A stretch of DNA of 64,000 nt from the NCBI GenBank assembly GCA_021234155.1, contig JAJEKV010000054.1:6421042-6485041 (forward strand). Direction: 5' to 3'. This stretch comes from Isoetes taiwanensis (Eukaryota; Streptophyta; Lycopodiopsida; Isoetales; Isoetaceae). Under the pieces are notes generated by a model. It ran no database searches and had not been told where the DNA came from. It saw nothing but the letters and a program-made list of their open reading frames with translations. Positions 12,467-26,511 of this stretch are shown piece by piece. Numbering within the stretch: position 1 is the first letter of the stretch; each line of letters opens with the position of its first letter. A program made the position numbers and the translations under genes.

Positions 12467-13198
12467 AGATGATTTATGTTGCATTCTCCATCGGGGAACT
12501 CAGTGTGGGGAAACGAAGAAAAATGAACATATTTATAGCCTCCTCGTGGCGGGGGCATCTCCATTTTCGAGGAAAAGGCTCTATAGCTCAGATTAGCATT
12601 TTTCAAGACTCGTGATTTTTTTTATTTTATGTCAATGGTTATATTTTGTATTTTATAAGGCTCCATATTCAGATTTGAGAATGGTTATGTTTAATATTGT
12701 ATTGTATTGAATCACGGTTTTTAATTGAATTGACGCGAGCAAAGGTTTTTGCTTTTTAAAAATCTAATGGCCCTTGATGAGAAATATGAGATAAAATATT
12801 CCTAGGATAATGGGCTCCAAGGCAAAAATATCAAAGTCTAAAACAAATCATGTCTAAAAGATGCCCGGAAAAAAAATTGACACTCTAGGAGGTGAAAAGA
12901 AAGAAAAAAAGAGGAATTTTTATTTTTATTTTTGAGTAATCAAATCGTTTTCCTCTTTATGTTTTCCTCGTCTTTTTAGGGCATTTCGTTTTTCTTCTTA
13001 TTAGGGTTTTGGCTCTAGGTCTCGCAGACTATCGTGGCGGTATGCTCGAAGTTCCCTTGCCATGGCGGCTACTCCTCGGTGGCGCCTTTGTATTTTCATT
13101 GCATAGAATAGTTTTAAGGACTTTCTAATGCGATTCATCCGCATAGTATATGATCTTGCAGCCAAGCTTTGTGCATAATCCGATAATGGTGCATACAG

Positions 13199-14163
13199 TG
13201 TGCAACCGGTTTTGAAGAACAAACGGCACTACACCAAGTCAAAGATGGCAAAGACACCGAGAACATCAAGTCTATGAGCATTTCGAGCCACCAACCCCGA
13301 GAGGTCGCCACCAACAAAATCTCAAGCAGTTCAATCAGGTGCATTATGGACTTTCATTATGTTGCCTTAGTTTCTTAAATTATTCGTGAAGTAAGAGTAA
13401 GATTTTGCTGGTTTTGGTTCTGGATGAAGATGAGTGGGTAAATGTAAGGACTTGGGCCGTCGAGGTCACTCCCATGCGGCGCGGCGAGAATGCATAGTCG
13501 TGGATTCCCGGAGATACAGTTCTCTGTTTTGTGTATTTCAAGTTGCTAGACTCTTGCAAAGAATAATGCACTTTGTTGCAAATGAAAGATGACTTCTGTG
13601 AGGTTGACTAGTGGGTTCTCCGGTTCGGGAGGGTAATGAATGTGCTCTTTACTATGATGCCAAGATTCTTCAAGTTCGAGACATAGGCATGATATCCAAG
13701 GTTGCCGTTGTAAGTTTTGGGTTCGTTATGAGCATGATTTATCCGAGGTAATCTTTTGGAGAGTGTGCATGTTTGTTATGAACTTGGTCATCTAACATGA
13801 CAAGTCATCCAGAGATTGTACGTGAAGAAAGGTTTGTCGAGGCCGTAAACCGAAGTTTAGGCTAAAACAAATCCGCAGTTGAACAAACCTTTGGATGCTC
13901 GGGATATCACGATCTCTGGCGGTGAACCTCGAGCTTGCAACCTAATAGCAAATTAGCCATGGGACATCATCACCTTCGTTGGGCCTAATACGGTATGCTT
14001 TTGAATTCTCCCACTATGAATATTATTTGTTCTTATTGTGAGCAAGGCATTATGATATTGTATGTCATGCAACAAACCTCGGGCCTCGCTCTATATAAAA
14101 GTACGCGGTCTACAATGAATCCAATTGAAACGTATCCTTTAGAAAACACGGGGAATGGTAACA
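13199..14163 (+). pseudogene. SAWADEE homeodomain (SHH-like) gene fragment, array copy 2
   Basis: Same exon-intron layout as the better-preserved copy at 53688-54656: homeodomain helix-3 exon from 13199, SAWADEE exons from about 13388, 13629 and 13811, tail exon from about 14072. Several codons that contain CTG or CAG in copy 4 are altered: helix 3 reads AACCGGTTTTGAAGAAC where copy 4 has AACTGGTTTCAGAAC. This breaks the frame. It lies antisense to the retroelement. Confidence 0.8.
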
Positions 14164-14809
14164 TGACAAAAGTGAGTCCAAACTCAAATACAGGCATATA
14201 TTCATGACAAATTTGATGACGTTCAAGACTAATGCGTTTTAGATATAATTGGTGTGGGGCTATGAACAATGGGGAGATAGTCTAATGGCGCCACAACAAC
14301 GAAAGCGCCTGGCGCTTTTATCGGCACATCTTCATCGTCTTTGATCCTTGCTTTAGCACCCCAATTTAACTCATTTTAGAACAACAATATGGATCGGGTA
14401 TCAAAGGCTAGCATTTTACATGCTAAAATTCAGAATTAGTCGCATGAATTTCAATGCATATTAATGGTTTGCATGCGATTGGAAAATATGTGTTTTGGGG
14501 CTTTTCACGGATGCAATCATGAGATTTTGCGGCCTCGAAGGATGTCGATGCTATTATTAGTAAGGTAACCTATAGAACTAGCTATATTTCATAAGCGGTG
14601 ATTTTGCAAATTCATTGCTATTCTCGCTTCTAATTTTTTAGAGTATCATGAAAGGAACCATACAAACTGTGCATCAAATGTGCAAGTAAAAAAATTCTAG
14701 TCCGGTAATTTTGAAATATCTTTGAAATATCGGCTTTTCTTGTATTGAGACCATGATACCGGTTTACAAACCAACACACATTGCCATGTAGGCTATCTCA
14801 AGATGGTAG

Positions 14810-15104
14810 GAAATGGTCTTTTAACCCGGGCCTAGAGCAGTAGTTTAAAGGTTGTTTATGTTGTGTTAGAAGCCCAATGTTAATCATCCTTGTCGGGTTA
14901 TACAAACAAGGGAAGAAAGCAGGTTGAATTTGAAGTGGTTGGCTATGTGGTTGAAGAACTTCGGGAATAGTGGGCATTATGACAAGGTTTTGCAAGGATT
15001 TGGAAGATGCAAACATCTTCATTGGGTCTCTAATTGTTGTGAAGGAGTTGGCCACAAAGTTTACTAGATGCAAAAGACAGGTTGACAAGAACAACCTATC
15101 TTAG
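14810..15104 (+). pseudogene. Mg-chelatase H subunit (CHLH) N-terminal fragment, array copy 2
   Basis: Matches 55296-55590, where the reading is clearest. GTTTATGTTGTGTTAGAAGC (VYVVLEA) and GAAGTGGTTGGCTATGTGG (EVVGYV) are preserved. Frame shifts occur near AACTTCGGGAATAGTGG, where copy 4 has AACTCAGGAATAGTGG. Not a functional gene as written. Confidence 0.75.
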
Positions 15105-15264
15105 CAAAGATGAGACTATACAATGCGAGATAGTGATTAGATAGACTTAGAGGTGATTCAATCTAAGTCGCAAGTGCAAGGTCGATTACTTCCTTAGATA
15201 CAAATTTGTTTGTTACTTATTTCGAAATAAATTTAATCATAGTTTATGAGTTTTGGAAATGGTT

Positions 15265-15297
15265 GGGGTTCAAATCCCCTTGCTCTTGAAAAGAGCA
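15265..15297 (+). other. T-arm-like box and adjacent perfect hairpin
   Basis: GGGGTTCAAATCCCC (15265-15279) contains a B-box-like GGTTCAAATCC. It is followed directly by the perfect stem-loop TGCTCTTGAAAAGAGCA (15281-15297). Conserved at 23509, 55748 and 63964. No A box or tRNA body is visible upstream, so this is a tRNA-derived relic at most. Confidence 0.5.
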
Positions 15298-15328
15298 GAT
15301 ATAGTGACATAGTCGTAATAAATACTAC

Positions 15329-15415
15329 TATATATACGAAACCATACACTACTATATATAAGAAACTACTATATATAAGAAACCATACACTACTATATAC
15401 AAGAAACCATACACA
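15329..15415 (+). repeat. Tandem repeats with core ACTACTATATA
   Basis: About four irregular ~20 bp units of the AAACCATACACTACTATATA type. The same cluster lies at about 23569-23656 and 55808-55896. The following 400 bp is rich in ACCACAT/ACCATG phrases without a strict period. Confidence 0.7.
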
Positions 15416-18297
15416 ATCCGGTCTATTACACTTGAAATGCTTCAAACAAAACACTACTGGTTTATAAATGATAACCATTATTGTTTATGAATGATAACCA
15501 TGATTAGCTAATGCATAACAAAACCATGCACATTTAGAACAAACAATTACATCTAGGATTGATAGCAATAATAGTAATTTGCGTCTAATACAATGGGAAC
15601 CATGTGCATTTACCATGACATTAGCTTGCTAGTTTACCACAATAACCAACCACATTATAAAACTCATGAATAGAGCACTGTATTAAACCACATCCACAAC
15701 CGTCATGTTATACCACATGGACAAACCATACCTTTAAAACACTATAATTATACCACATCTATTTACCAACATGTAATACCACTTTGAAAAACTCTACATA
15801 GAAGCCATTTGCAATTACGTGCAATAATACCACCCTAATAAACCTTAGGAGAAACAACTTAGTTTAGCCACATATGGTTTTAATGAAATTAACCCCCAAA
15901 CACGCATTGGTTTTGTCGAGTGTTTTTCTAGTCATAACCATGGAAAAACCACGTAATCTTTTTTAATTTTGGGTGCCTTGTGATTTTTAGACCTTTTTGC
16001 GATTGAAGACCGGAGCATATTCGTGGAGTCGGGTTGGATCCTTATCGACACATCATTTGGAGCTTCCATATCGCATGGATCGCGACGGCTGCGAAATGAA
16101 GGTGTACAATTTGTATGCCCCAAAGACAATTCGCTTCGTGTGAGCCGAGCGTCCCGTATTCAACCCTCGTTTTTGAAATTTGCAACATGCATATGGAACT
16201 CGAAAAGTCCATTCTTCTACAATCCATGCTTTTTATACATTAAGCAAATTCAAATTTCGAATTGTAGGGGCAAGAAGCCCTGTATTGGGATGAAGTAAAG
16301 ATCCCGGTTAATGCTGGGTTCACATGGATGAACTGCAAGCTTTCGGCTTAAAACCTCAAACTTGGGCTTGAGGCAAAAAATTCATCAACCCGTTTTGGAA
16401 AAATCAGCCCTTGCAAGATCCAACTTGCATAGCCGATGCATTGGGCCTGAATTTTAATGATCTCGACTCGCCGGAGGACTCAAATGAGGAGGGCCTAAAC
16501 TTCTCCATGTGAACCACGATAAGGCGCACAAGCAGTGACCGAATGAAAATGAAAGTCGATACAAAGCTTCAACCTACACATTCAAATTTTTGAAATGTGG
16601 AAGGGGAAGCTTGTATGGCCATGGCCTCTAAATGAAAAAAATAAAGAACGGACACGCATGCGCTTGGTATCCGACAAATCAAGAGACACCGCCATGAGTT
16701 CTTTGGTATGCTATAATGCAATTGGCTTTTAGAAGTTTACATGTTGCATCAGCCTATCCGACAACCAACGTAATTAAATACATATGGCGTCATGAATGCT
16801 AATCCCCTTATTAGGAGAATATTCCAAGTAAATCAGAATGATGAGAGTTTGATATCCTAAGTGGCATGGGAAAAAAAGGAGGGAAATATGACGTGGAATG
16901 GCTGATAGGAGGCCATTTTGAGACCCCAACCGCGCCCTAATGTGCACTTAGTCGGCAAGGTGAGGGAAGCACATCCGCAAAAGAAATGGATAGTCTACAA
17001 TGAAGTCACGACAATTACTCTAAACCATTGGCATTCTAAATCTTGGATCGACTTCGATCGCAAGGACCATGGAAGCACGAATCGGAAATTTAGTTTGAGC
17101 GCATGGTAGGAGATTACATTTCCACTTTTCGGGAAAATCAAACACACTAGATGTCCAAGCACATGTCCTTGTCATCAATGAGCAAGAAGATTTGATCCCA
17201 TTTATCTTCATGTTGTACCACCACAAAACCATGACGAAAGTACACGAATACATCGGACTTTACCATAAACGCTTAACTCCATCAAGCTCCTAGATGTGAG
17301 ACGGTGAAACAAAGAGGAGAAAGGGTAGCATCAAGAAAAAGGGCAAAAGTCTACATTATTGAAAATGACGCCGGCTAACAGGTCATACTTTGGCCAAGTA
17401 CCTGCAGAAAGACTTCCAAAAGCCATTGGAGGGATGGCCGAAGAAAGAATGGCGCGTCATCTGCTATGGCAAAAGAACTATGAGGTCCCAATATACTTGA
17501 CCATGACATAGAGAAATTTGTGATAGACGAGAGATGCAACACTCTCAAACGAAGTTATTGGTATCCATTTCAGTGGCTTCTAAAAGTTTCCTTGCTACTC
17601 AAACGGTGGCCTCTTTGGGATGTATCAACATATCGCTGCTCGTTATGAAGAAGGTACATAATGTAGGTAACAGAGTGAGAGCATGCTAGGGCGTGCCTTT
17701 TTTTGTATCTATTGGAAGCCAAAAGGTACTCAAACACCGGTAGTTTGAGGGCTTGAGAAGGTCTAATTAAACATGAACATTGAATGTGCATGAATCTTTC
17801 TTGTTTCTAACATCAATGTTTTGATTTTAAGTTGAATAGTAATGTGTTTTTGATTTGCATTTTCAATTTTTGAATTGACATGTGATGTAAAGAAGAGAAA
17901 AGTATTCATTTGTTAAGTACTTACAAAGATGTACTTTGAGAGGTGTCGAAAGTGGTATAATCTAACTTGCTCTTACCCAACACCACTCCTCTAAAGAAGT
18001 TACATGTCTATGGTGGAGGTAAGAAGGAGGCTATAATCCTTTAAAAATTGAGTAGGAATTACCATCCTCAAAAGGATAAAGAGACCACCACAAAGGTAGA
18101 AGATACTCTCACCTAATAACACAAAAACTAGTCTTCGTAGAAGATGCACTTGACTCCCTCAACCGAGTCAAGAATCGGGAGTTATGTAATGCTAAAAAGG
18201 AGCAAATGGACTGCTCCGTCACCTAGGCATTAACATATTTTTAAAAAGAGTAAAAAAGATAGCTAGGCATCTCCAAAGAAGTTTTTCCCCTAGCATT

Positions 18298-18310
18298 GCT
18301 CTCGATACCA
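18298..18310 (-). other. Primer-binding site, copy B (one-base insertion)
   Basis: Same site as 7894-7905 but the plus strand reads GCTCTCGATACCA, with an extra C at the CTG position. This fits the CTG-linked differences seen elsewhere in this copy. Confidence 0.7.
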
Positions 18311-18311
18311 A

Positions 18312-20692
18312 TGAGACACTTTCACATCATGTGAAGCCAAAGAGCATCTGGAACAATGATGAGTGCAAAGAAACTATGATTTGGAAGTATGTATTAACAC
18401 ATTCAATTTAAGTTTTATCTTATTAATGTGGCAATTAATGTAAAGTTGTTACATATATAGGTGTATTTCTCAAATGGATCGAGAGATCATAATGCCTACA
18501 TATAAAGGTAAGATCATAAATGCCTACATATAAAGCTCCAAAAACAAGGGCTTGTGATCAAGGTTGTGAGCAAGGGTATTCACTATTCACATGTGCACCC
18601 CTATTCACACATGTGAACATGCACACATGTAAATACCCCCTTGCTTGTATGGCATGCTTACGTGAAATGCTTAGGATCCCATTTTAAGGCCAATCGACTT
18701 GACCGAAGGATCCCGTTTGAGGGCGCTTGCAAATCAACTTGATCGAAGGATCCCGTGACTGTCTCGAGGAGCCAATAAAGTGCAGTTAATATATGTGAAC
18801 TTGGGACCATAGCGATCTAAAAGGCGGGGATAATCCAAAATTATAAGCTTCAATGTAGGTGAATGTATATAAACTTCGAGACCATAGCGGTCTCAAGGTG
18901 GGCAATCATCAAAACCGTAAGCAAGCTCCAATGTGGTTTATAGGTTCTTTGGTAGTGGTTTCCATAAGACCTTTGGTCCATCACGATGGCGCCTTCTCAA
19001 TTAAAGTAAACAAGGTGCCCCAGAACTTTGGGCTGCCAGGTATGGAAGATTTCAACTCAAAAGCAAATTGGATGATATGCTCCCGGATGAGATTTCAACT
19101 ATGAGATGAACACTATTCTCTTTGATAAGTGAAATTTGATTCCAAGCTGTAAATAGTGCTATAATGAGGTATATTTATTTGGTCTTTAATCTTCTATCTC
19201 GCTTTTTATTGTAAGTAGGCATCAACAGTGACTTACTACTCAGGTTATTTATTTGCAGGACCATTATGAATTGGACAATATCAAGTAAAATTTGATTCTA
19301 AACTCTTACGGATGGATGGTGGATGAATAGACATGGACTAGCCTATTCCAACAATACATTGGCAAAGTCAATAGCTAAAAAAGATAATGCACTATTTTCT
19401 TTTGTTCATATCGCAAATAGAGTCATAAAACAACATGCCATTATTTCAGTTGTCATTTGAGCTAGGGTTTATTCTTGAAGAGTCAACAGTTGTGTCTTGC
19501 ATTACCTTTGTTTTTTTTGGCCATTTTGGTGATGAGTGTGTGGCAAAAGTGCAGAGGCCAAATGGTAGAGACACGGGAGAGATAACTAATGAGGTGCTTG
19601 ATCACTTGGAGAGGTTAAATGCTTCCTTTGCATGCAATTTTACTTTGTGTAATTTCTTAGAATGGAGAGATTAAATGTAGACACAACGAAAATAATCGTA
19701 AAACTGGAGGGATAAATTATGTGGTGCTAGATCAAGTGGAGAGGTTTAATGACGAAATTTCCTTTTTGTGTACAACTTTAGTTCATGAGACTTTTGAAAG
19801 TATATTATGATCCCAAACTACCAACAAGCAACCAAGCATAGTATAGGAAACAACAACCTATTTTGTTAAGTGTGCTAACTTTCATCGTTTTTTTGCATTT
19901 GCTAACCACTTGCATTACTTTCTTGCCTTTGCTATTTTGTTTACCAAAGGTAATGGGAGAGGTTACATTGCACAGAGAGGCACAACCAAAAGTGCATTTC
20001 ATAAAGGATAGGAGCTCAGTCTCTTATATTGAAGGGCTACTTATTTATGTCCTACAACATGGCAAGCACATGACCACGAGATGTTTGGACAAGATTGTCC
20101 TTGATGTGAGTGCCCGAGTTTGATAAAATATAAACATCTTGATTTTGGATTTTGATGCTTGGGACAAATTATCCTTGATAGAGTGCCTAGAGTTTGACAA
20201 AACTCTATAGACATTTCAAATTTGGATTGCCCTCTACTCTAGTAATAGAAACACCTTTTCTTTCTATGGGATATCACACGAGCTAAATTAGAACTGATGC
20301 ATACTACTTAAGGGCTGATAAATAATGTAAATAAGACAATTTATGCATATCGCAGAAGGACAGGCACAACCAAAACTACTATGACAAAATTAAGTAAAAG
20401 TCATAAAGGCTACTCCCTTTACATACGAGGCCCATCTAAACCCGGACCCTAGTTATGCGCCACAATGCTATGCACATGTTTACTCGCGACATATGGAAGG
20501 GCAAACAAAAATGTAATATGAATGCCAACTCCATGTATCCCTTTTGCCATAGATTAAAGGGGACTATGCATCCATTATATGTGATTGAATTAAAATGAAT
20601 TGAATTGGAAAAGGCCTAGAGGGCGAAAGTTTTTCCATCTTGCACCACATTTTGCTAAATTGTTTGGAGTCTTGGAAATAATTAAGTTTTCA
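18312..20692 (-). repeat. LTR-B of the array
   Basis: About 2.38 kb with the same TGA...TCA ends as LTR-D. Uninterrupted, so it serves as a reference for the insertion in LTR-A. The block 19390-20010 is almost identical to its partners in LTR-A and LTR-D. Confidence 0.65.
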
Positions 20693-21443
20693 AAATCTTT
20701 TCCCTTTTTTTCCGGATGATTTATGTTGCATTCTCCATCGGGGAACTTCGGTGTGGGGGAAGCGAAGAAAAATGAACATATTTATAGCCTCTGTGGCGGG
20801 GGGCATCTCCATTTACGGAGGAAAAGGCTCTATAGCTCAGTATTAGCATTTTTCAAGACTACGCATTTTTTATTTTTATGTCAATGGTTATATTTTTGTA
20901 TTTTATAAGGCTCCATATTCAGATTTGAGAATGGTTATGTTTAATATTGTATTGTATTGAATCACGGTTTTTAATTGACGCGAGCAAAGGTTTTGCTTTT
21001 AAAAATCTAATGGCCCTTGATGAGAAATATGAGATAAAATATTCCTAGGATAACGGGCTCCAAGGCAAAAATATCAAAGTCTAAAACAAATCATGTCTAA
21101 AAGATGCAAAAAAAAATTGACACTCTAGGAGGTGAAAAGAAAGAAAAAAAGAGGAATTTTTATTTTTATTTTTGAGTCTTGAAATCGTTTTCCTCTTTGC
21201 GTTTTCCCTCTGTCTTTTAGGGCATTTCGTTTTTCTTCTTATTAGGGTTTTGGCTCTAGGTCTCGCATGACCATCTAATGCGGTATGCTTTCGAGAAGTT
21301 CCCTTGCCATGGCGGCTACTCTCGGTGGAAGCCCTTTGTATTTTCATTGCATAGAATAGTTTTAAGGACTTTCTAATGCGATTCATCTGCATAGTATATG
21401 ATCTTGACCAAGCTTTGTGCATAATCGATAATGGTGCATACAG

Positions 21444-22413
21444 GTGTGCAACCGGTTTTTGAACAAAACGGCACTACACGAAGTCAAAGATGGCAAAGAC
21501 ACACGAGAACATCAAGTCTATGAGCATTTCTCGGAGCCACCAACCCAGAGGTCGGCCACCAACAAAATCTTCTGCAGTTCAATCGGGTGCATTATGGACT
21601 TTCATTATGTTGCCTTAGTTTCTTAAATTATTCAGAAGTAAGAGTAAGATTTCTTTGGTTTTGGTTAGGATGAAGATGAGTGGGTAAATGTAAGGACTTG
21701 GGTTCGTCAGAGGTCACTCCCATGGCAAACAGAATGCATATTTGTGATTCCCCGGAGATACTGAGTTCTCTGTTTTTGGGTATTTCAAGTTGCTAGACTC
21801 TTGCAAAGAATAATGCACTTTGTTGCAAATGAAAGATGACTTACTGGGTTGACTAGTGGGTTCTACGGTTCGGAGGGTAATGAAGGCTCTTTACTATGAT
21901 GCCAAGATTCTTCAAGTTCGAGAGACATAGGCATGATATCCAAGGTTGCCGTTGTAAGTTTTGGGTTCGTTATGAGCATGATTTATCGAGGTAATCTTTT
22001 TGGAGAGTGTGCATGTTTGTTATGAACTTGGTCATCTAACATGACAAGTCATCCGGGAGATTGTCCATTTGAAGAAGGTTTGTCGCGAGGCGAAGGCGAG
22101 TTTAGGCTAAAAGCGGTCACGGTTGAACAAACCTTTGGATGCTCGGATATCGCGATCTCTGGCGGTGAACCTCGAGCTTGCAACCTAATAGCAAATTAGC
22201 TCTTTGGGACATCATCACCTTCGTTGGGCCTAATCTGGTATGCTTTTGAATTCTCCCACTATGAATATTATTTGTTCTTATTGTGAGCAAGGCATTATGA
22301 TATTGTATGTCATGCAAGCGACCTTGATCTCGTCTATACTCTGATTAAGGCACGGTCTACAATGAATCCAATTGAAGCGTATCCTTTAGAAAACCGCGGG
22401 GAATGGTAACATG
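21444..22413 (+). pseudogene. SAWADEE homeodomain (SHH-like) gene fragment, array copy 3
   Basis: Same exon order as 53688-54656. Helix 3 reads AACCGGTTTTTGAACAAAACGG and is out of frame. SAWADEE blocks such as GTTCGTTATGAGCATGATTT (VRYEHD) are intact. Antisense to the element. Confidence 0.78.
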
Positions 22414-23046
22414 ACGTGCGTGAGTCCAGCTCAAAAACGGGCATATATTCATGACAAATTTGATGGCGTTCAAGACTAATGCGTTTTAGATATAATTGGT
22501 GTGGGGCTATGAACAATGGGGAGATAGTCTAATGGCGCCACAACAACGAAGCGACTAACGCTTTTCTTGGCACATCTTCATCGTCTTTGATCCTTGCTTT
22601 AGCACCCCAATTTAACTCATTTTAGAACAACAATATGGATCGGTTATCAAAGGCTAGCATTTTACATGCTAAAATTGAGAATTTTGCATGAATTTCAATG
22701 CATATTAATGGTTTGCATGCGATTGGAAAATATGCGAGGTTTTGGGGCTTTTCACGGATGCAATCATGAGATTTGCGGCCCTCGAAGGATGTCGATGCTA
22801 TTATTAGTAAGGTAACCTATAGAACTAGCTATATTTCATAGCGGTGATTTTGCAAATTCATTGCTATTACGCTTCTAATTTTTAGAGTATCATAGAAAGG
22901 AACCATACAATCTGTGCATCAAATGTGCAAGTAAAAAATTCTAGTCGGTAATTTTGAAATATCTTTGAAATATCGGCTTTTCTTGTATTGAGACCATGAT
23001 ACCGGTTTACAAACCAACACACATTGCCATGTAGGCTATCTCGTGA

Positions 23047-23349
23047 TGGTAGGAAATGGTCTTTTTACCCGGGCCTAGAGCGATAGTTTAAAGGTTGTTT
23101 ATGTTGTGTTAGAAGCCCAATGTTAATCATCCTTGTCGAGGTTATACAAACAAGGGAAGGAAAGCGAGGTTGAATTTGAAGTGGTTGGCTATGTGGTTGA
23201 AGAACTTCGGGAATAGTGGGCATTATAGCCGAGGTTTTGCAAGGATTTGGAAGATGCAAACATCTTCATTGGGTCTCTAATTGTTGTGAAGGAGTTGGCC
23301 ACAAAGTTTACTAGATGCAGCCACAGTTGACAAGAACAACCTATCTTAG
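23047..23349 (+). pseudogene. CHLH N-terminal fragment, array copy 3
   Basis: Matches 55296-55590 with indels at CAG-type sites (GCCGAGGTTTTGC where copy 4 has GACAGGTTTTGC). The stop in the VYVVLEAQ region is shared with the other copies. Confidence 0.72.
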
Positions 23350-26300
23350 CGGCATGAGACTATACAATGCGGGATAGTGATTAGATAGACTTAGAGGTGA
23401 TTCAATCTAAATTACGCAAGTGCAAGGTCGATTACTTCCTTAGATACAAATTTGTTTGTTACTTATTTGAATAAATTTAATCATAGTTTATGAGTTTTGG
23501 AAATGGTTGGGGTTCAAATCCCTTGCTCTTGAAAAAAGCAGATATAGTGACATAGTCGTAATAAATACTACTATATATCTGAAACCATACACTACTATAT
23601 ATAAGAAACTACTATATATAAGAAACCATACACTACTATATACAAGAAACCATACACAATCCGGTCTATTACACTTGAAATGCTTCAAACAAAACACTCT
23701 TGGTTTATAAATGATAACCATTATTGTTTATGAATGATAACCATGATTAGCTAATGCATAACAAAACCATGCACATTTAGAACAAACAATTACATCTAGG
23801 ATTGATAGCAATAATAGTAATTTCGTCTAATACAATGGGAACCATGTGCATTTACCATGACATTAGCTTGCTAGTTTACCACAATAACCAACCACATTAT
23901 AAAACTCATGAATAGAAACCTTTGTATTAAACCACATCCACAGCCAGTCATGTTATACCACATGGACAAACCATACCTTTAAAACACTATAATTATACCA
24001 CATCTATTTACCAACATGTAATACCACTTTGAAAAACTCTACATAGAAGCCATTTGCAATTACAGGTGCAATAATACCACCCTAATAAACCTTCTTTGGA
24101 GAAACAACTTAGTTTAGCCACATATGGTTTTTAATGAAATTAACCCCAAACACGCATTGGTTTTGTCGAGTGTTTTTCTAGTCATAACCATGGGAAAACC
24201 ACGTAGTCTTTTAATTTTGGGTGCCTTGTGATTTTTAGACCTTTTTTGCGATTGAAGGCTGGAGCATATTAGGTGAGTCAGTTGGATCCTTATCGACACA
24301 TCATTTGGAGCTTCCATCTTGCATGGATCATACAGGCCTTGAAATGAAGGTGTACAATTTGTATGCCCGGCACAATTAAGCCTTGTGTGAGCGAGCGTCC
24401 GATTACTAACCTCGTTTTTGAAATTTGCAACATGCATATGGAACTCGAAAAAGTCCATTCTTCTACAATCCATGCTTTTATACATTAAGCAAATTCAAAT
24501 TCCGAATTGTAGGGGCAAAAGCCCACGTATTGGGATGAAGTAAAGATCGGTTAATCTTTGGGTTCACATGAATGACTGAAGCAACTGGCTTAAAACCTAT
24601 TTGAACTTGGGGTGAGGCAAAAAAAATTCGGCCGTTTTGGAAAATCAGCCCTTGCAAGATCCAACTTGCATAAACGATCTGTGTGGCCACTATCGATCTT
24701 GACTCATGAGAACTTCGGCGGAGGGCCTAAACTTCTCCATGTGAACCAATAATAAAGCGGCGGCCCTAGCGCCTGAAATGAAAGTCGATACAAAGCTTCA
24801 ACCTACACATTCAAATTTTGAAATGTGGAAGGGGAAGCTTGTATGGCCATAACCTCTAAATGAAAATAAGCGCAAAGAATCGGTGACGCATACGCTTGGT
24901 ATCGACAAATCAAAGAACAAGTCATGAGTTCTTGGGTATGCTATAATGCAATTGGCTTTTTAGAAGCGCCACATGTTGCATCGACCTATCGACAACCAAT
25001 AGAATTAAATACATATGGCGTCATGAATCATAATCCCCTTATTAGGAGAATATTCCAAATAAATCTGTAATGATGAGAGTTTGATATCCTAAGTGGCATG
25101 GGAAAAAAAGGGGAAATATGGCGTGGAATGGCTGATAGGAGGCCATTTTGAGACCCCAAATCCGCCCTAATGTGCACTTAGTCGGCAAGGTGAGGGAAGC
25201 ACATCCGAAAAAGAAATGGATAGTCTCTGAGAAGTCCGACAATTACTCTAAACCATTGGCATTCTAAATCTTGGATCATTTCGGTTTGCCAAGGACCATG
25301 GAAGCAATTTGGAAATTTAGTTTGGCGCATGGTAGGAGATTACATTTCCACTTTTCGGGGAAAATCAAACACACTAGATGTCCAAGCACATGTCCTTGTC
25401 ATCAATGAGCAAGAAGATTTGATCCCATTTATCTTCATGTTGTACCACCACAAAACCATGACGAGTACACGAATACATCGGACTTTACCATAAACGCTAA
25501 CTCCATCAAGCTCCTAGATGTGAGACGGGTGAAACAAAGAGGGAGAAAGGGTAGCATCAAGAAAAGGGCAAAGTCTACATTATTGAAAATGGCCGCGGCT
25601 AACAGGTCATACTTTGGCCAAGTACCCTGCAAAAGACTTCCAAAAGCCATTGGAGGGATGGCCGTAAGAATGGGCGCATCATGTCTGCCATGGCAAAAGA
25701 ACTCCTATGAGGTCCCAATATACTTGACCATGACATAGAGAGGGTGAAGATGCAACACTCTCAAACGAGTTATTTGTATCCATTTCGGTGGCTTCTAAAA
25801 GTTTCCTTGCTACTACGAAGCGGTGGCCTCTTGGGATGTATATCAACATATCGCGTTAGTTATGAAGAAGGTACATACGTAGGTAATAGAGTGAGAGCAT
25901 GCTAGGGTGTGCTTTTTTTTGTATCTATTGGAAGCCAAAAAAAGGTACTCAAACCTTTGGGTAGTTTGAGGGCTTGAGAAGGTCTAATTAAACATGAACA
26001 TTGAATGTGCATGAATCTTTCTTGTTTCTAACATCAATGTTTTGATTTTTAAGTTGAATAGTAATGTGTTTTTGATTTGCATTTTTCAATTTTTGAATTG
26101 ACATGTGATGTAAAAAAGAAAAGTATTCAGCTGTTAAGTACTTACAGTATGTACTTTGAGAGGTGTCAAAAGTGGTATAATCTAACTTGCTCTTACCCAA
26201 CACCACTCCTCTAAAAAGTTACATGTCTATGGTGGAGGTAAGAAGGGAGGCTATAATCCTTTAAAAATGAGTAGGAATTACCATCCTCAAAAAGGATAAA

Positions 26301-26499
26301 GAGACCACCACAAAGGTAGAAGATACTCTCACCTAATAACACAAAAACTATGCACTTGACTCCCTCAACCGAGTCAAGAATCAGAGTTATGTGCGCAAAA
26401 GGACAAATGAATTTGCTTTCCCGTCAGCTAGGCATTAACATATTTTTTAAAAGAGTAAAAGATAGCTAGGCATCTCCAAAGAAGTTTCCCCCTAGCATT

Positions 26500-26511
26500 G
26501 CTCTGATACCA
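26500..26511 (-). other. tRNA-iMet primer-binding site, copy C
   Basis: Exact TGGTATCAGAGC on the minus strand, one base from the end of LTR-C. Confidence 0.8.

Larger units (their letters stand above)
12446..18311 (-). mobile_element. Array internal region 2 (complete)
   Basis: About 5.87 kb between the polypurine tract of LTR-A and the primer site next to LTR-B. It carries SHH-like and CHLH fragments on the plus strand. 12470-13198 is AT-rich without a clear exon. 15105-18290 holds short repeats and unassigned open stretches. Compared with internal region 4, many CTG/CAG positions are scrambled. Confidence 0.7.

Noticed and set aside
13199..14163. SHH-like exons as a functional host gene
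   Set aside because: No intact 5' part, stops and frame changes in every copy, and repeated placement inside the LTR-element unit.
15329..15415. CRISPR-like spacing of short repeats
   Set aside because: Irregular AT-rich tandem repeats without spacers in a plant genome.
15233..15478. 81-codon minus frame rich in Val, Tyr and Phe, repeated at 55716-55961
   Set aside because: Hydrophobic composition arises from the ACTACTATATA tandem repeats; not a membrane protein gene.
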